Numbered from the stretch's first letter, positions 27,613-36,351 are shown. The stretch is DNA of 64,000 nt from Agaribacterium haliotis (GCF_002312815.1 NZ_NKQJ01000010.1:1-64000); one strand, 5' to 3'. Numbers and translations: made by a program. Notes: generated from the letters alone by a model not told the origin.

Positions 27613-27706
27613 TATTTAGAGCAGTGGCCGGGGAAGATTAAATAGCGGAGCCTAAATGCTTCTTAGGCAAACAAACACGGCGCAAGTACAACAATTAAAA
27701 CCACTG

Positions 27707-29542
27707 CTATTTAAGATGCTTTGCCAAAAACGTATCGATCGCTTGAAGTTTCTGCAGCTGATGCTGCTCGCTTGTGTGCCAGTGTTCGCCGCCTTTAATT
27801 TTAATTAACTCAACATCATTCTTATTTCGCTTGAGCTTTTTATACAGTTTCTTACTGTGTTTGATTGGCACGACGGTGTCTTTGTCGCCGTGGATTAACA
27901 ACAACGGTGCACGAATCTGATCGGCGAGGTGATAGGGACTCACCAATTTGGCTTCTTTCTTCTTATTTAAAATTGCTTTGTTAATGCCACTAAACATGTA
28001 TTCGCCGCGATCGGCTATAAACTGTTTCATATCCAATACGCCGGCTACGGAAACACCGCAACGATATAACTCCGGTGTTTTTGCTAACCCCATAGCCGCG
28101 GCATAACCACCAAAACTCTCACCGACAATACAAATCTTATCGGGGTCAGCAATACCCTGCTCTATCAACCACCTTACGCCATCGGTTATGTCGTCTTGTA
28201 TCGCCAGGCCCCACTGCTGATACCCTGCTTGCTCGTGGTCTGCGCCATATCCGGTTGATCCGCGAAACTGAGGTTGGAAAACAGCGTATCCACGATCGGC
28301 AAAAAATTGGACGTAGGGGTCAAAACCCCAGACGTCGTGAGACCAAGGGCCGCCATGAGGGAATACAATTGTCGGTACTTTTTTCCCTCGCGAGGAATGT
28401 GGCATCGTCAGGAACGCAGGGATCGTTAAACCATCGCGCGCGGAATAACTTAACTCCTCCATTTTAGAAAAAAGCTTTCCCTCAAGTTCAGGATAAGGCG
28501 AGGGAAAACGGGTATAAAGTCCTGTTCTTTCGTTGTAATAGAAGTACGCAGGCACCTTGGTATCGCTGTGCAGGTAAACAATAAACTGACTATCATCGTC
28601 GTTCGAGGAGACGATACTGACCGTATAGCCTGGCAAGGCCTTTTCAAACTTTGAGATCACTTCCTCATGCTTGGAATTTATATAAGGCCCAATCAACTTC
28701 GATTTATTTAAATCAAACTGATACAAACGGCTTTTATCATCTGAGCTTTTCTCATCTTCACTCGTAGACCGAACAAGCAAAATATTATTGTCGCGTTCGT
28801 GAAAAGCCACAGGGACGTAACGTTTGTTATCAAAATAGTTTGCTCGTTGAAAAACCTTAAAGTTTTCGCCCTTATCCCTGTAGTAAATCAACTGATCTGT
28901 ATCACCCGTCAACCCTTTATAAGCGACACCTACACGAATGTTACCGTCATTATCTGCAATCCAATCGTATATGCCCTTAATATTACGCTGAACCCGCTGC
29001 TTTTTACCGGTATATACATTAACTCTATCAACCTCCGGAGCTAAATACTGTGCTTTTTCATCCTCATCTACCGCAACAAGGATATGGTCATTGTCCTTAG
29101 GTAAACGATGAATAAAATTGGAATGCTGCTTCGGGCGCCCCCATGAGTCTGAGTCAGCACTGATAAACTTATGGTCGAGCGCTTTATCGGCCGGGATTAA
29201 AATAAAGCGCGTCACATTTAGTAAATTACCGTACCAACGCACTGTCGTGCGTATATCAGCCAGCAGTACGTCTTCATTTACCCACTTATAGTCTTGAAAA
29301 TAAAGATGCTCTGATTTAGACATCAGACGCACAGGTTTAAGCAAGGGGTCTCGATCAGGGTCAAGGTCAAAAAGATAGAGATACTCCTGTCCATCTTCAA
29401 CCATAACTGCGGACAACTTGCTTGATTTTGGCGACATTACCGGCTCGGCAAAAGCGGGCAGCCGAGAAAAGTGCTCAACGGGTATTTCTGCCCAGCATCG
29501 CAAACAAACAAGTATTAAGCTAAAAGAGATAAATGTACGCAT
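27707..29542 (-). CDS. Exported S9-family (prolyl oligopeptidase-like) serine peptidase
   Basis: 611 residues from the ATG at 29540-29542, which gives a normal signal peptide (MRTFISFSLILVCLRCWA); a Met five codons earlier is possible. A beta-propeller-like N-terminal part (about 20-350) precedes the alpha/beta-hydrolase domain: oxyanion region FPHGGPWSHDVWGFD, nucleophile in CIVGESFGGYAAAMG (Ser about 476), Asp in LLLIHGDKDTVVP, His in KGGEHWHT. This is the acylaminoacyl/dipeptidyl-peptidase branch. It cleaves peptides in the periplasm or outside the cell. The gene stands alone. The ribosome-binding site is weak. Confidence 0.9.
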   Translation of the reverse strand: MRTFISFSLILVCLRCWAEIPVEHFSRLPAFAEPVMSPKSSKLSAVMVEDGQEYLYLFDLDPDRDPLLKPVRLMSKSEHLYFQDYKWVNEDVLLADIRTTVRWYGNLLNVTRFILIPADKALDHKFISADSDSWGRPKQHSNFIHRLPKDNDHILVAVDEDEKAQYLAPEVDRVNVYTGKKQRVQRNIKGIYDWIADNDGNIRVGVAYKGLTGDTDQLIYYRDKGENFKVFQRANYFDNKRYVPVAFHERDNNILLVRSTSEDEKSSDDKSRLYQFDLNKSKLIGPYINSKHEEVISKFEKALPGYTVSIVSSNDDDSQFIVYLHSDTKVPAYFYYNERTGLYTRFPSPYPELEGKLFSKMEELSYSARDGLTIPAFLTMPHSSRGKKVPTIVFPHGGPWSHDVWGFDPYVQFFADRGYAVFQPQFRGSTGYGADHEQAGYQQWGLAIQDDITDGVRWLIEQGIADPDKICIVGESFGGYAAAMGLAKTPELYRCGVSVAGVLDMKQFIADRGEYMFSGINKAILNKKKEAKLVSPYHLADQIRAPLLLIHGDKDTVVPIKHSKKLYKKLKRNKNDVELIKIKGGEHWHTSEQHQLQKLQAIDTFLAKHLK

Positions 29543-29743
29543 ATGCAACTGACACATAAATTATTATTAACAAATTAGCTGCGGAGCATAGCAGGATATA
29601 GGCACAAACAGTGCATACATACAAAGCTTCTTGTGTAAATACGAATAAGACAGTATCAACCAGAAACTCTATAGGTGAATTCACCGAACTAAAGTCAAAA
29701 GACCAATTGAAGCTTGATGGCTACTTGCTAGCAAGCAGCAGAC

Positions 29744-30148
29744 TTATTTTGAGTTGCTCGAATAAATCGTAAGAATTGGAAATTTATGAATACCAAATGA
29801 AACGGTAATTGTTTGGCTTTCACGGCCTTTAAACTCTAAACCAAACTGCTCCGGAGCCAGGCGCTTGCCATTGGCAAATAGAGCCATAAGGTGGTCTTGA
29901 TCGAGCTTGCGATTTCCCGACGACAAGTTTTCGAGTGTAATAACGCTCCAGCGTTCGCCGAGCTCGTTGCTCATCAGCACGTAGTTTAAAATCTTAAAAT
30001 CACCGTTCTTAGGCTTTAACTTATCGTCGTTGGGAAATGCGTAGTTACTATTAGGGATGGATCGATCCGGTGTGAGCGCCGCAGAAACCTCCGCCGAGGC
30101 ATAAGACGATAAGCAAAACAAAATAAACAGTAGGCATCTAAACATCAC
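29744..30148 (-). CDS. Small exported protein of unknown function
   Basis: 134 residues with a clear signal peptide (MMFRCLLFILFCLSSYASA). The mature part is about 115 residues and beta-rich, with SVITLENLSSGNRKLDQDHL and SQTITVSFGIHKFPILTIYS. I do not recognise a family. It lies about 140 nt beyond the end of the Cys-rich gene of the motor-like cluster and on the same strand, so it could be a distant member of that unit, or independent. Confidence 0.55.
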   Translation of the reverse strand: MMFRCLLFILFCLSSYASAEVSAALTPDRSIPNSNYAFPNDDKLKPKNGDFKILNYVLMSNELGERWSVITLENLSSGNRKLDQDHLMALFANGKRLAPEQFGLEFKGRESQTITVSFGIHKFPILTIYSSNSK

Positions 30149-30288
30149 ACGACTCTCACTGAATTAGCACGCTCTGATCACCAGTTCAACACTTGTTGTG
30201 GCGCTGAGTTGAATACGCAGCTAAGTCTACGTCGAAAAGTACTGAGAATAAAGTGCAGTGCCGAACAGCGCCAATCGTGACAACACGG

Positions 30289-31365
30289 CTACAGATCCTG
30301 AAGCACTTCACTAAAGGTCCACAACTCCCAAGTTTCAGGAAAGGCATCTTTTTGTTGCTGATCGGAGATGATCGCACGTTTCATTCGAGGCCAGGCAAGC
30401 AGCGCTTGGGCGCCGCCAATATCACAGTAAATATCCGCCGGCTCGAACTGCTTAAAGGTGTCGAGCAAAGGCTGCCAACTTGGCGGGAAGTGAAAGGCGA
30501 TCTGCCCCCAAGAAAACTTGAGCCACTCAGTTGTCGCAGCATCAATATTGTTAACTTGCTTATAGGTCGCTTTCCAATCCGCATAACGCCTGGCATACGC
30601 TTCAATTAAGGTACTGTCGCGAACGATGGCAACCGGTTCAGCCTTATCAGTACAGCACAGGCAGCACGGTTGCTCTAAGCCCAGCAGCGCCGCCGCATCG
30701 TTGACAAAATACGCCGAATCAGCTTCAAGCGGCCACTGGCAATGCACACATACACAGGCGTCGACATTGCCACCGGTATCAAAGTCGCAAAGCTCCCTGC
30801 CCTGGTGCCAAAGTTTAAAACTTTGCTCTGGAAAATAATCAGCTGAGCGCCAGCGAACAAAGTCAAGAAAGTTAAATTGCTCTTGCAACTGCGCTTGCTG
30901 ATTTTGGTTGAGTGCGCGATACCCGCGATAATTGCTTTCAAACAAACAGTGGTGACAAAGCTCAAAACTGAGCTCGCTGGGCCATTTTTTCAGCGCTGAT
31001 TGACAACTGGCGATGTGCACATAACGAGATTGGTCACTTAGGGCTTCGCAGCAAGGCCCGAGGTGCACCTGATGATAAAACTGTGTTCTGAGATCGCCAT
31101 CATCTAACTCTGCAACATCGACAGCAAAAACAAATACCGGCTGATTTTTGTAGCTCCAAAAGGCACCGCGCCTATCCAGTGCCCAAAGCGGCAGCTCCAG
31201 CCCGGAACGAAGCTCGGTTTCAAGCTTAGAAGCCGGCAGATACGCGTCGCTAATACGAGTATCAACTTCTTTGTGAACAACGCCAGGCTCGGCGCTAAGC
31301 GCACTTTGCTCAAACTGATTAACCAGTGAAGCAAGCTCGTCAAAATGCGCCAACCAAACAGTCAC
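30289..31365 (-). CDS. Unrecognised Cys-rich cytosolic protein, fourth gene of bactofilin/motor-like cluster
   Basis: 358 residues with no signal or membrane helix. It contains 14 cysteines, several in close groups: PCCEAL, LCHHCLF, ACVCVHCQW and PCCLCC, which look like zinc or Fe-S ligand sets (CxxC type). The C-terminal third is enriched in Trp and acidic residues. The GTG start (31363-31365) lies only 5 nt after the preceding stop, with GAGGA inside the end of the preceding gene, so translation is coupled to the MotB-like protein. I cannot name a family. By position it may be the effector or adaptor of the membrane motor. No nuclease, helicase or protease motif is visible. Confidence 0.65.
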   Translation of the reverse strand: MTVWLAHFDELASLVNQFEQSALSAEPGVVHKEVDTRISDAYLPASKLETELRSGLELPLWALDRRGAFWSYKNQPVFVFAVDVAELDDGDLRTQFYHQVHLGPCCEALSDQSRYVHIASCQSALKKWPSELSFELCHHCLFESNYRGYRALNQNQQAQLQEQFNFLDFVRWRSADYFPEQSFKLWHQGRELCDFDTGGNVDACVCVHCQWPLEADSAYFVNDAAALLGLEQPCCLCCTDKAEPVAIVRDSTLIEAYARRYADWKATYKQVNNIDAATTEWLKFSWGQIAFHFPPSWQPLLDTFKQFEPADIYCDIGGAQALLAWPRMKRAIISDQQQKDAFPETWELWTFSEVLQDL

Positions 31366-31370
31366 GACGT

Positions 31371-32069
31371 TTAATCCTCAAGAATGGAGCGAATCCGGGA
31401 TTCAGAATTAGTCATTACACGAAACACAACACGCTTTGAACGCTCGACATCCTCATTGCCATTGGCATCGACAATTAAATGTGATGAAGAGTAGCCAACC
31501 GCAGCGACGTGTTCGATTATCCAGGAGCGGTAGGCAGCGACGGCATCCAGATAAAAAAGATATTCCAGTACTGAACTTGCACGCTCTTGTGACAGCGCCA
31601 AGTTTTTAAAATAACTATCGCTAGGGGCGAAATCGCTCCAGCTTGAACTGGTGTGACCTTCAATATTTATACCGGTGATTGACTCCCGATAAGGCGCCAG
31701 CGCTTTTAAATAGCGGGCAAAAAACTGCTGAAACACATCGCGATAAATACCACTAATCTGCGCCTGCCCAGTTTCAAACATAGCATCTGCACCCTGAAAT
31801 GTAAGCGTCAGTGTTTGTTCATCCAGGTAGGCGCCCCAACGCACAAAATCATGTTGAAACTCGCTGTTTAGAGAGTGGTAGATCGCCTGTTGAGTCTCGG
31901 CGTAGGACTCAGCAATTTCACGAACTTTTTCGCGCTCGATATTTGCAGAGCGCATCATAAACATGGCGATGCATAAAAACACCATCATCAAACCCGCCAT
32001 CAGGTCTGACACGCTGATCCAGTCGGCTCCCGAATCCGCGGAATGATCCGCCCGGCTAGATGCAAACAT
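31371..32069 (-). CDS. MotB/OmpA-type peptidoglycan-binding motor protein (ZorB-like)
   Basis: 232 residues. A short cytosolic start leads to a single membrane helix ISVSDLMAGLMMVFLCIAMF, in which the Asp (SDLM) is at the place of the proton-carrying Asp of MotB. After a linker, the OmpA-like domain covers about 75-225: INIEGHTSS, LSQERASSVLEYL, then VERSKRVVFRV, which corresponds to the RxNRRVE peptidoglycan-binding end motif. The start codon overlaps the stop of the MotA-like gene by one base (TAATG). It should form the stator with that partner. The arrangement resembles ZorAB of Zorya; general MotB paralogues are an alternative. Confidence 0.85.
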   Translation of the reverse strand: MFASSRADHSADSGADWISVSDLMAGLMMVFLCIAMFMMRSANIEREKVREIAESYAETQQAIYHSLNSEFQHDFVRWGAYLDEQTLTLTFQGADAMFETGQAQISGIYRDVFQQFFARYLKALAPYRESITGINIEGHTSSSWSDFAPSDSYFKNLALSQERASSVLEYLFYLDAVAAYRSWIIEHVAAVGYSSSHLIVDANGNEDVERSKRVVFRVMTNSESRIRSILED

Positions 32070-33394
32070 TAGACGACCTCGACCGACTTATCTAACACCC
32101 GTTTCATCTGCGCAATCAACTGGTGATAATCGCGAGTAAACTGGCCACTAATGGCCGCCAGCGACTGGCCCATCGCGGCCATCACCGCGTCGATTTCACT
32201 GGCCATACGCGTTTCAATCATCGACTGCTGATCGCTGACGTTAAGCTCAATCTTGGATAAACTTGTCGAGATAACCGCGCTCAGCTGCTCAACCATGCTC
32301 TCGTGCAAATGCAGCTGCTTACTGGTAATAGCCTGCACCGCCGATTGATGCACCGTTGCACCTTTTTCAATAAATTCCTGCATTAAGCCTGCATCAATAT
32401 CACCAATATCGGCAAATGCAGAACCAACCTGAGACAGGTGCACACTTAAATTTTGACTCTGTTTCGACAGCGAAGCCAAGGCGCCGTCAATGGTGTCATC
32501 GGTAACCTTGGCCAGTTGTTCGAGGTTAGAGCTAAACAGTTCTATCTTGGAGTTCATTTCAGGAATCATATCGATTGCCTGCATGCTCTGATTACTGTAA
32601 TCAAGCAGTTTTTCGTTTAACTCACTAAACTGTAAATTTGAACGATGCACCAGCTCAAACAGGCTTTCCATATTGTTAAAATAGCCCTCAAACTTGTTAT
32701 TCAGGGCATGCAGTTTATTGGCGATTTCCAGCATAGTGCTTGCGTTGGCAAGGTTTGTTTCGGAAAGTTGCGCCGTATTCTTTTCAAGCCCGGCAAATTC
32801 TTGTGCACACCGGGTCATTGACTGCTCAAGCGAAGCAAAGCTCTGGGAAAAAGCCTGCAAGTTTTGACCAAACTCGGTTTCGATGCGCTTATTGAAGTTG
32901 TCTACGACCAGGGCTAGCTTCGCTACAATAGACTCACTAAGTTCGCCGATAAATTGATCCTGCTTTTCGGCGCTGCGTTTGACTGAAAGATCGATGTTAT
33001 TCAGTGCAGCCAAAAACTGCTCAGAGCTAACCGGCTTGCGCCGATCCTCAGCAGAAACCAGCACATGCTTGATAAATAAGTTTAAAACAACAGAAAGTGT
33101 TAAGCCGACAACACTGGTAATAAAAGCAACTTTCAAGCCCTCTAACAAATTGACGATGCTGGCGTCCATTTGCGTGGTACTGAAGTGCATCAAACCAACC
33201 AAAATACCGAAGAAGGTGCCGAGTATACCGAGCGAGGTCAACAGTGCCGGGGCGCCATTTACAAACGCTGGCGCCAGAGAAAAAAATTTGAGAATAATTG
33301 CCAGGCTAAAAACTGCCAGCATCAACAATAAAAAAGCATCCGTCACAGCGCCAGCGCTGAGATCACTAAGAAAAGCATACAACAATTGGGACAT
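32069..33394 (-). CDS. MotA/TolQ/ExbB-type proton channel with long coiled-coil tail (ZorA-like)
   Basis: 441 residues. Three membrane helices: about 18-40 (DAFLLLMLAVFSLAIILKFF), 48-70 (LLTSLGILGTFFGILVGLMHF) and 83-110 (LEGLKVAFITSVVGLTLSVVLNL). The second and third match the conserved channel part of MotA/ExbB/TolQ proteins. Residues 130-440 are a long, mostly alpha-helical cytoplasmic tail rich in Ser/Gln/Leu heptad-like patterns. Flagellar MotA lacks such a tail; ZorA has one of comparable type, though usually longer. It is expected to conduct protons and move the tail relative to the envelope. Coupled to the next gene by a TAATG overlap. Confidence 0.85.
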   Translation of the reverse strand: MSQLLYAFLSDLSAGAVTDAFLLLMLAVFSLAIILKFFSLAPAFVNGAPALLTSLGILGTFFGILVGLMHFSTTQMDASIVNLLEGLKVAFITSVVGLTLSVVLNLFIKHVLVSAEDRRKPVSSEQFLAALNNIDLSVKRSAEKQDQFIGELSESIVAKLALVVDNFNKRIETEFGQNLQAFSQSFASLEQSMTRCAQEFAGLEKNTAQLSETNLANASTMLEIANKLHALNNKFEGYFNNMESLFELVHRSNLQFSELNEKLLDYSNQSMQAIDMIPEMNSKIELFSSNLEQLAKVTDDTIDGALASLSKQSQNLSVHLSQVGSAFADIGDIDAGLMQEFIEKGATVHQSAVQAITSKQLHLHESMVEQLSAVISTSLSKIELNVSDQQSMIETRMASEIDAVMAAMGQSLAAISGQFTRDYHQLIAQMKRVLDKSVEVV

Positions 33395-33452
33395 AAAGCA
33401 TCAGCACGTAATTACTTCGCGATTTCACTGCAGGCGCTATCCATATGCCACT

Positions 33453-33477
33453 CAGAGATCGCCCAGGGCGATCTCTG
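33453..33477. promoter_or_regulatory. Strong 12-bp palindrome between bactofilin and motor-like genes
   Basis: CAGAGATCGCCC at 33453-33464, one central A, and its exact complement at 33466-33477. It lies in the 104-nt gap between bactofilin and the MotA-like gene. No U-run follows in either direction, so it is more likely an operator or an RNA processing/attenuation hairpin than a terminator. Confidence 0.5.
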
Positions 33478-33498
33478 GTATTGATTAAAGCAGCTAGA

Positions 33499-34068
33499 TT
33501 AAGGTTTGTTTGCCGTAGCAGGCTTGGTTGAGTTAGGGCTTACTGATCCGGGGGTCGGCGCCGCCGCTGTTTTGTTGGAATCCTGCTGAGCCGAAGTATT
33601 GGCCTTAACAGCGTGATCAACCTTTAACTTCTCTTTAAATTTCTCGTAGCGCGCTTTTTGTTCCTGCTCGTCGTCAACCATATCGATGGTACCGCGGAAC
33701 TTACCGCCATCTTCAAGTTTGATACGCGGGGAAATTAAATTCCCTTGTACTTTGGCTGTTTTACAAATCTCGATTAATTCATCGGCAAATACATCGCCAT
33801 CTAACTTGCCATTAATAAGCACATTCTGGGCGTGAATATTGGCAGATACTTCGCCGCCAGTACCTATGGAGAGGTTTTGACCACCCATAATAATTGATCC
33901 ATCAACCTGCCCTTCAATATGTAGGTCTTCCGTACCTTCAAGTTCCCCCCTGAACTTGATGTTTTTCCCTATGTATGAAGATGACTCAGAGCCATCTGCA
34001 TTCATGCCACTCAAAAATGACTTGCCTTTACTCTCTTGATTGTTTTTGGGTTCAACGGGGCTGACCAT
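33499..34068 (-). CDS. Bactofilin (polymer-forming cytoskeletal protein)
   Basis: 189 residues. A polar N-terminal tail (about 1-32) precedes the beta-helical bactofilin domain (about 33-135), seen as a series of short repeats: IKFRGELEGTEDLHIEGQVDG, LSIGTGGEVSANIHAQNVLING, AKVQGNLISPRIKLEDGG. A charged helix (EQEQKARYEKFKEKLK) and a Pro/Ala/Thr-rich tail follow. Bactofilins polymerise without nucleotide on the inner membrane and position other proteins. In this window it lies just upstream of the MotA/MotB-like pair on the same strand, which suggests it localises that complex; this link is inference. Confidence 0.9.
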   Translation of the reverse strand: MVSPVEPKNNQESKGKSFLSGMNADGSESSSYIGKNIKFRGELEGTEDLHIEGQVDGSIIMGGQNLSIGTGGEVSANIHAQNVLINGKLDGDVFADELIEICKTAKVQGNLISPRIKLEDGGKFRGTIDMVDDEQEQKARYEKFKEKLKVDHAVKANTSAQQDSNKTAAAPTPGSVSPNSTKPATANKP

Positions 34069-34409
34069 ATAGCAAACTCTTTACTGCCTTTAAATAAGAA
34101 CTTACTAATCACCTAGCAACTTAAGGATCAACTAAGAAATTAGCATGGGAGTGGCGCAACAGAAGGGTTGCGCGGCTACAAACAATATCACAGTACGTAA
34201 TTTTGCTGGCGCGAATTACCAACAATGATAACCGGTTAACAAAGATCAGAAACAACTTGGCACTTACGAAGACAAGAGGATTGCGGCGCCGGTTAATTTA
34301 ACTTAATAAATTAGCCGCGGAGTTTATTTAACAAACCGAGCGCCGTATTAAATAAACAAAAGATTAAAAATAGACTGCATCGTTAAGGTGAGCGCTCACT
34401 GAGCCGACC
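34069..34409. other. Promoter region of the bactofilin cluster and GST trailer
   Basis: No gene. GTTTATTTAA at 34322-34331 and its exact complement at 34348-34357 form an A/T-rich hairpin about 55 nt beyond the GST stop (minus strand) and may end that transcript. The bactofilin promoter should lie at about 34080-34200; I could not find convincing boxes. Confidence 0.45.
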
Positions 34410-35051
34410 CTAAACTTCAATATGAGCCAAATGCTCAGTCTCACCGATAGCTTGAGTCAACCACAACTGCATTGACGGGTGGGCAAGTAAACTTTGCTGG
34501 TATCTGCCAGCGGTGCCCGAAAGTTTAACGCCGTAGCTGTGAAAGCGAAAAACAACCGGTGCAAAAAAACAATCGGCAATGCCAAAGCAGCCAAACAGCC
34601 TAAGCTGCTCACTTTGATCAGCGCTGACATAGTTGTTCCACAACTGCTCTATACGCTGTACTTCGGCGCGCACCGCCGGGGAAAGTTGCGCGCTTTTAGT
34701 CAGCCTGCAATTCATAGGTAGCTCAGAGCGAAGTGCAGCAAAGCCCGAGTGCATCTCGGCGACAAGCGATCGGGCCTGCGCTCTATCAGCTGCCGATTTA
34801 GGCCAGCCGCGCCCGGACAAATAGTTTTCGGAAATATATTCGCAGATCGCAAGCGAATCCCAGATAGTGAGCCCCCGATCAAGCAATACCGGAACCTTGG
34901 CGCTATCGGAGTATTGAGATAAGCGCTCGCGAATACCGTGCTGCGCTAAAGACTCGTTCACTTCTTCAAAATCAAGTGCGTGAGCGTGCAGCAATAACCA
35001 CGGTCGCAGCGACCAGGAGGAATAGTTTTTATTGCCAATAACAAGTTTCAT
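34410..35051 (-). CDS. Glutathione S-transferase family protein
   Basis: 213 residues from the ATG at 35049-35051, chosen for the typical N-terminus MKLVIGNKNYSSWSLRPWLL and the GGGAG upstream. The N-terminal thioredoxin-like domain includes the Ser of SSWSLRPW, the usual catalytic place, and VPVLLDRG with the cis-Pro; ICEYISENYL follows. The C-terminal domain is helical (ARSLVAEMHSGFAALRSELPMNCR). The family conjugates or reduces electrophiles with glutathione; substrate unknown. It sits between the bactofilin cluster and the Suf operon and has no obvious tie to either. Confidence 0.88.
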   Translation of the reverse strand: MKLVIGNKNYSSWSLRPWLLLHAHALDFEEVNESLAQHGIRERLSQYSDSAKVPVLLDRGLTIWDSLAICEYISENYLSGRGWPKSAADRAQARSLVAEMHSGFAALRSELPMNCRLTKSAQLSPAVRAEVQRIEQLWNNYVSADQSEQLRLFGCFGIADCFFAPVVFRFHSYGVKLSGTAGRYQQSLLAHPSMQLWLTQAIGETEHLAHIEV

Positions 35052-35057
35052 AACACT

Positions 35058-35095
35058 CCCATGACAGCACCGTGACGCCCCCATAACAGCACCGT
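35058..35095. repeat. Two near-identical 16-bp direct repeats upstream of the GST start
   Basis: CCCATGACAGCACCGT at 35058-35073 and CCCATAACAGCACCGT at 35080-35095 differ at one base and are 22 bp apart start to start. They lie just upstream of the GST start codon and may be a duplicated leader or regulatory segment. Confidence 0.7.
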
Positions 35096-35126
35096 TCCAG
35101 TCCTGCGCACGAAGCTTTCAAGTGAA

Positions 35127-35342
35127 TTAAACTCCGGCGGACTCCATGCCGTATTGGATCGCCACCTTAATCAAAAACCCGAGTATACCAAGCCCCAAAC
35201 CAATAAAAATAATGATGGTGCCAAACTTGCCCGCATTGGTTTTTTTGGCTAGATCCCACATGATAAAAATCATAAAAGTAATCAGTGCGCCAACGCCAAC
35301 AGCAGTGCCCCACTCATTAATCCAGTCATTTAATGCTGACAC
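35127..35342 (-). CDS. DUF2788 small membrane protein
   Basis: 71 residues with two membrane helices (about 14-31 and 42-64) separated by the short loop WDLAKKTNAGKFGT, which is the DUF2788 signature. The start lies 9 nt beyond the sufE stop, so it is the last gene of the Fe-S operon. No function is known for the family. Whether it acts in Fe-S assembly or merely rides in the operon is open. Confidence 0.75.
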   Translation of the reverse strand: MSALNDWINEWGTAVGVGALITFMIFIMWDLAKKTNAGKFGTIIIFIGLGLGILGFLIKVAIQYGMESAGV

Positions 35343-35351
35343 AGCAACCTC

Positions 35352-35783
35352 TTAAATCGCTTTCGCCAGTTCTTGCACGGTGTGCACCATGGCTTTAATA
35401 CCGTTGCCGCGTGTTGGGCTTAAGTGCTTGATCAGCGCCAGCGCTTCAAAGTAGCTTTCAATATCAAAATCAATCACCTGAGCGGGCGTTTTATTATTGT
35501 AAGCGGCCATAACCAATGCCAGCAGACCTTTAACAATAAATGCATCGCTGTCAACGGCAAAAAATAGTTTGCCATCACGCAGCTCGCTGGCCACCCAGAC
35601 CTGGCTTTGACAGCCGCGCACGATGCGCTCATCGGTCTTTAAAGCGTTCTCCATCGGCGGCAAACTTTTACCAAGGTCAATAATATACTTATAACGCTCT
35701 TCCCAGCTTTCAAAAAAACTAAGCGTATCGAGTATATCTTCGGTGGTGATATCGTCGCCAAAAGGCATTGTCGGCAGCGTCAT
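35352..35783 (-). CDS. sufE: SufE, sulfur acceptor for SufS
   Basis: 143 residues, the usual SufE length. The active Cys is in RIVRGCQSQVWV at about residue 55, where the persulfide from SufS is received. The late part LALVMAAYNNKTPAQVIDFDIESYFEALALIKHLSPTRGNGI is also characteristic. Together with SufS it passes sulfur to the SufBCD scaffold in the cytoplasm. It sits about 30 nt after sufT. Confidence 0.95.
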   Translation of the reverse strand: MTLPTMPFGDDITTEDILDTLSFFESWEERYKYIIDLGKSLPPMENALKTDERIVRGCQSQVWVASELRDGKLFFAVDSDAFIVKGLLALVMAAYNNKTPAQVIDFDIESYFEALALIKHLSPTRGNGIKAMVHTVQELAKAI

Positions 35784-35814
35784 AAAACTCTCATCATTAA
35801 ATAAATCAGGGCAA

Positions 35815-36351
35815 TTAGAAAAACATGCCCGTTTCTAGTTGCGCCTCTTCACTCATCATATCGCGGTGCCACGGGGGATCAAAAACCAGCTCAACGTCGA
35901 CGTGCTTGACGTTGGGCACCATGCTCACGCGGTGTTTTACATCCCCTACCAGTACCGGGCCCATACCACAGCCCGGTGCGGTGAGCGTCATTTCGATCGT
36001 CACCGTAGCGTTGTGCTGGCAAACTTTTAGCGAGTAGATTAAACCAAGCGCGCGCAAATTAACCGGAATTTCAGGGTCGTAAACCGTTTCCAGCGCCTGC
36101 CAAATTTGCTGCTCGTGAATACGGCCATCGCCCGGGTCTTCAAATTCGAGTTGGTATTTTTCCAGGCCGAGCGCATCGGCATCGGTGCCGTCGACACGCA
36201 ACATATTGCCTTGGTAAACAACCGTATAGTTGCCACCGAGGCTCTGAGTGATGGTAACAAAAGTATTGGCAGGAATGGTCATTGCATCACCAACAGGTAC
36301 TAAGCGCGCCGGCACATCTCGCACGGTGCTGACCATACGTTGTTCAGCCAT
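35815..36351 (-). CDS. sufT: SufT, DUF59-type Fe-S assembly factor
   Basis: 178 residues from the ATG at 36349-36351, preceded by GAGGG; a GTG four codons upstream is less likely. The C-terminal DUF59/MIP18 domain is seen as IWQALETVYDPEIPVNLRALGLIYSL and MTLTAPGCGMGPVL. The N-terminal extension with VPVGDAMTIPANTFVTITQSLGGNYTV is typical of SufT-type proteins, which help mature or deliver Fe-S clusters. Its start is 1 nt past the sufA stop, so the two are co-translated. Confidence 0.93.
   Translation of the reverse strand: MAEQRMVSTVRDVPARLVPVGDAMTIPANTFVTITQSLGGNYTVVYQGNMLRVDGTDADALGLEKYQLEFEDPGDGRIHEQQIWQALETVYDPEIPVNLRALGLIYSLKVCQHNATVTIEMTLTAPGCGMGPVLVGDVKHRVSMVPNVKHVDVELVFDPPWHRDMMSEEAQLETGMFF

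Noticed and set aside
30289-33394. Calling the motor cluster a complete Zorya system
   Set aside because: No ZorC, ZorD helicase, ZorE nuclease or ZorF/G counterpart can be recognised; only the ZorAB-like part is supported.
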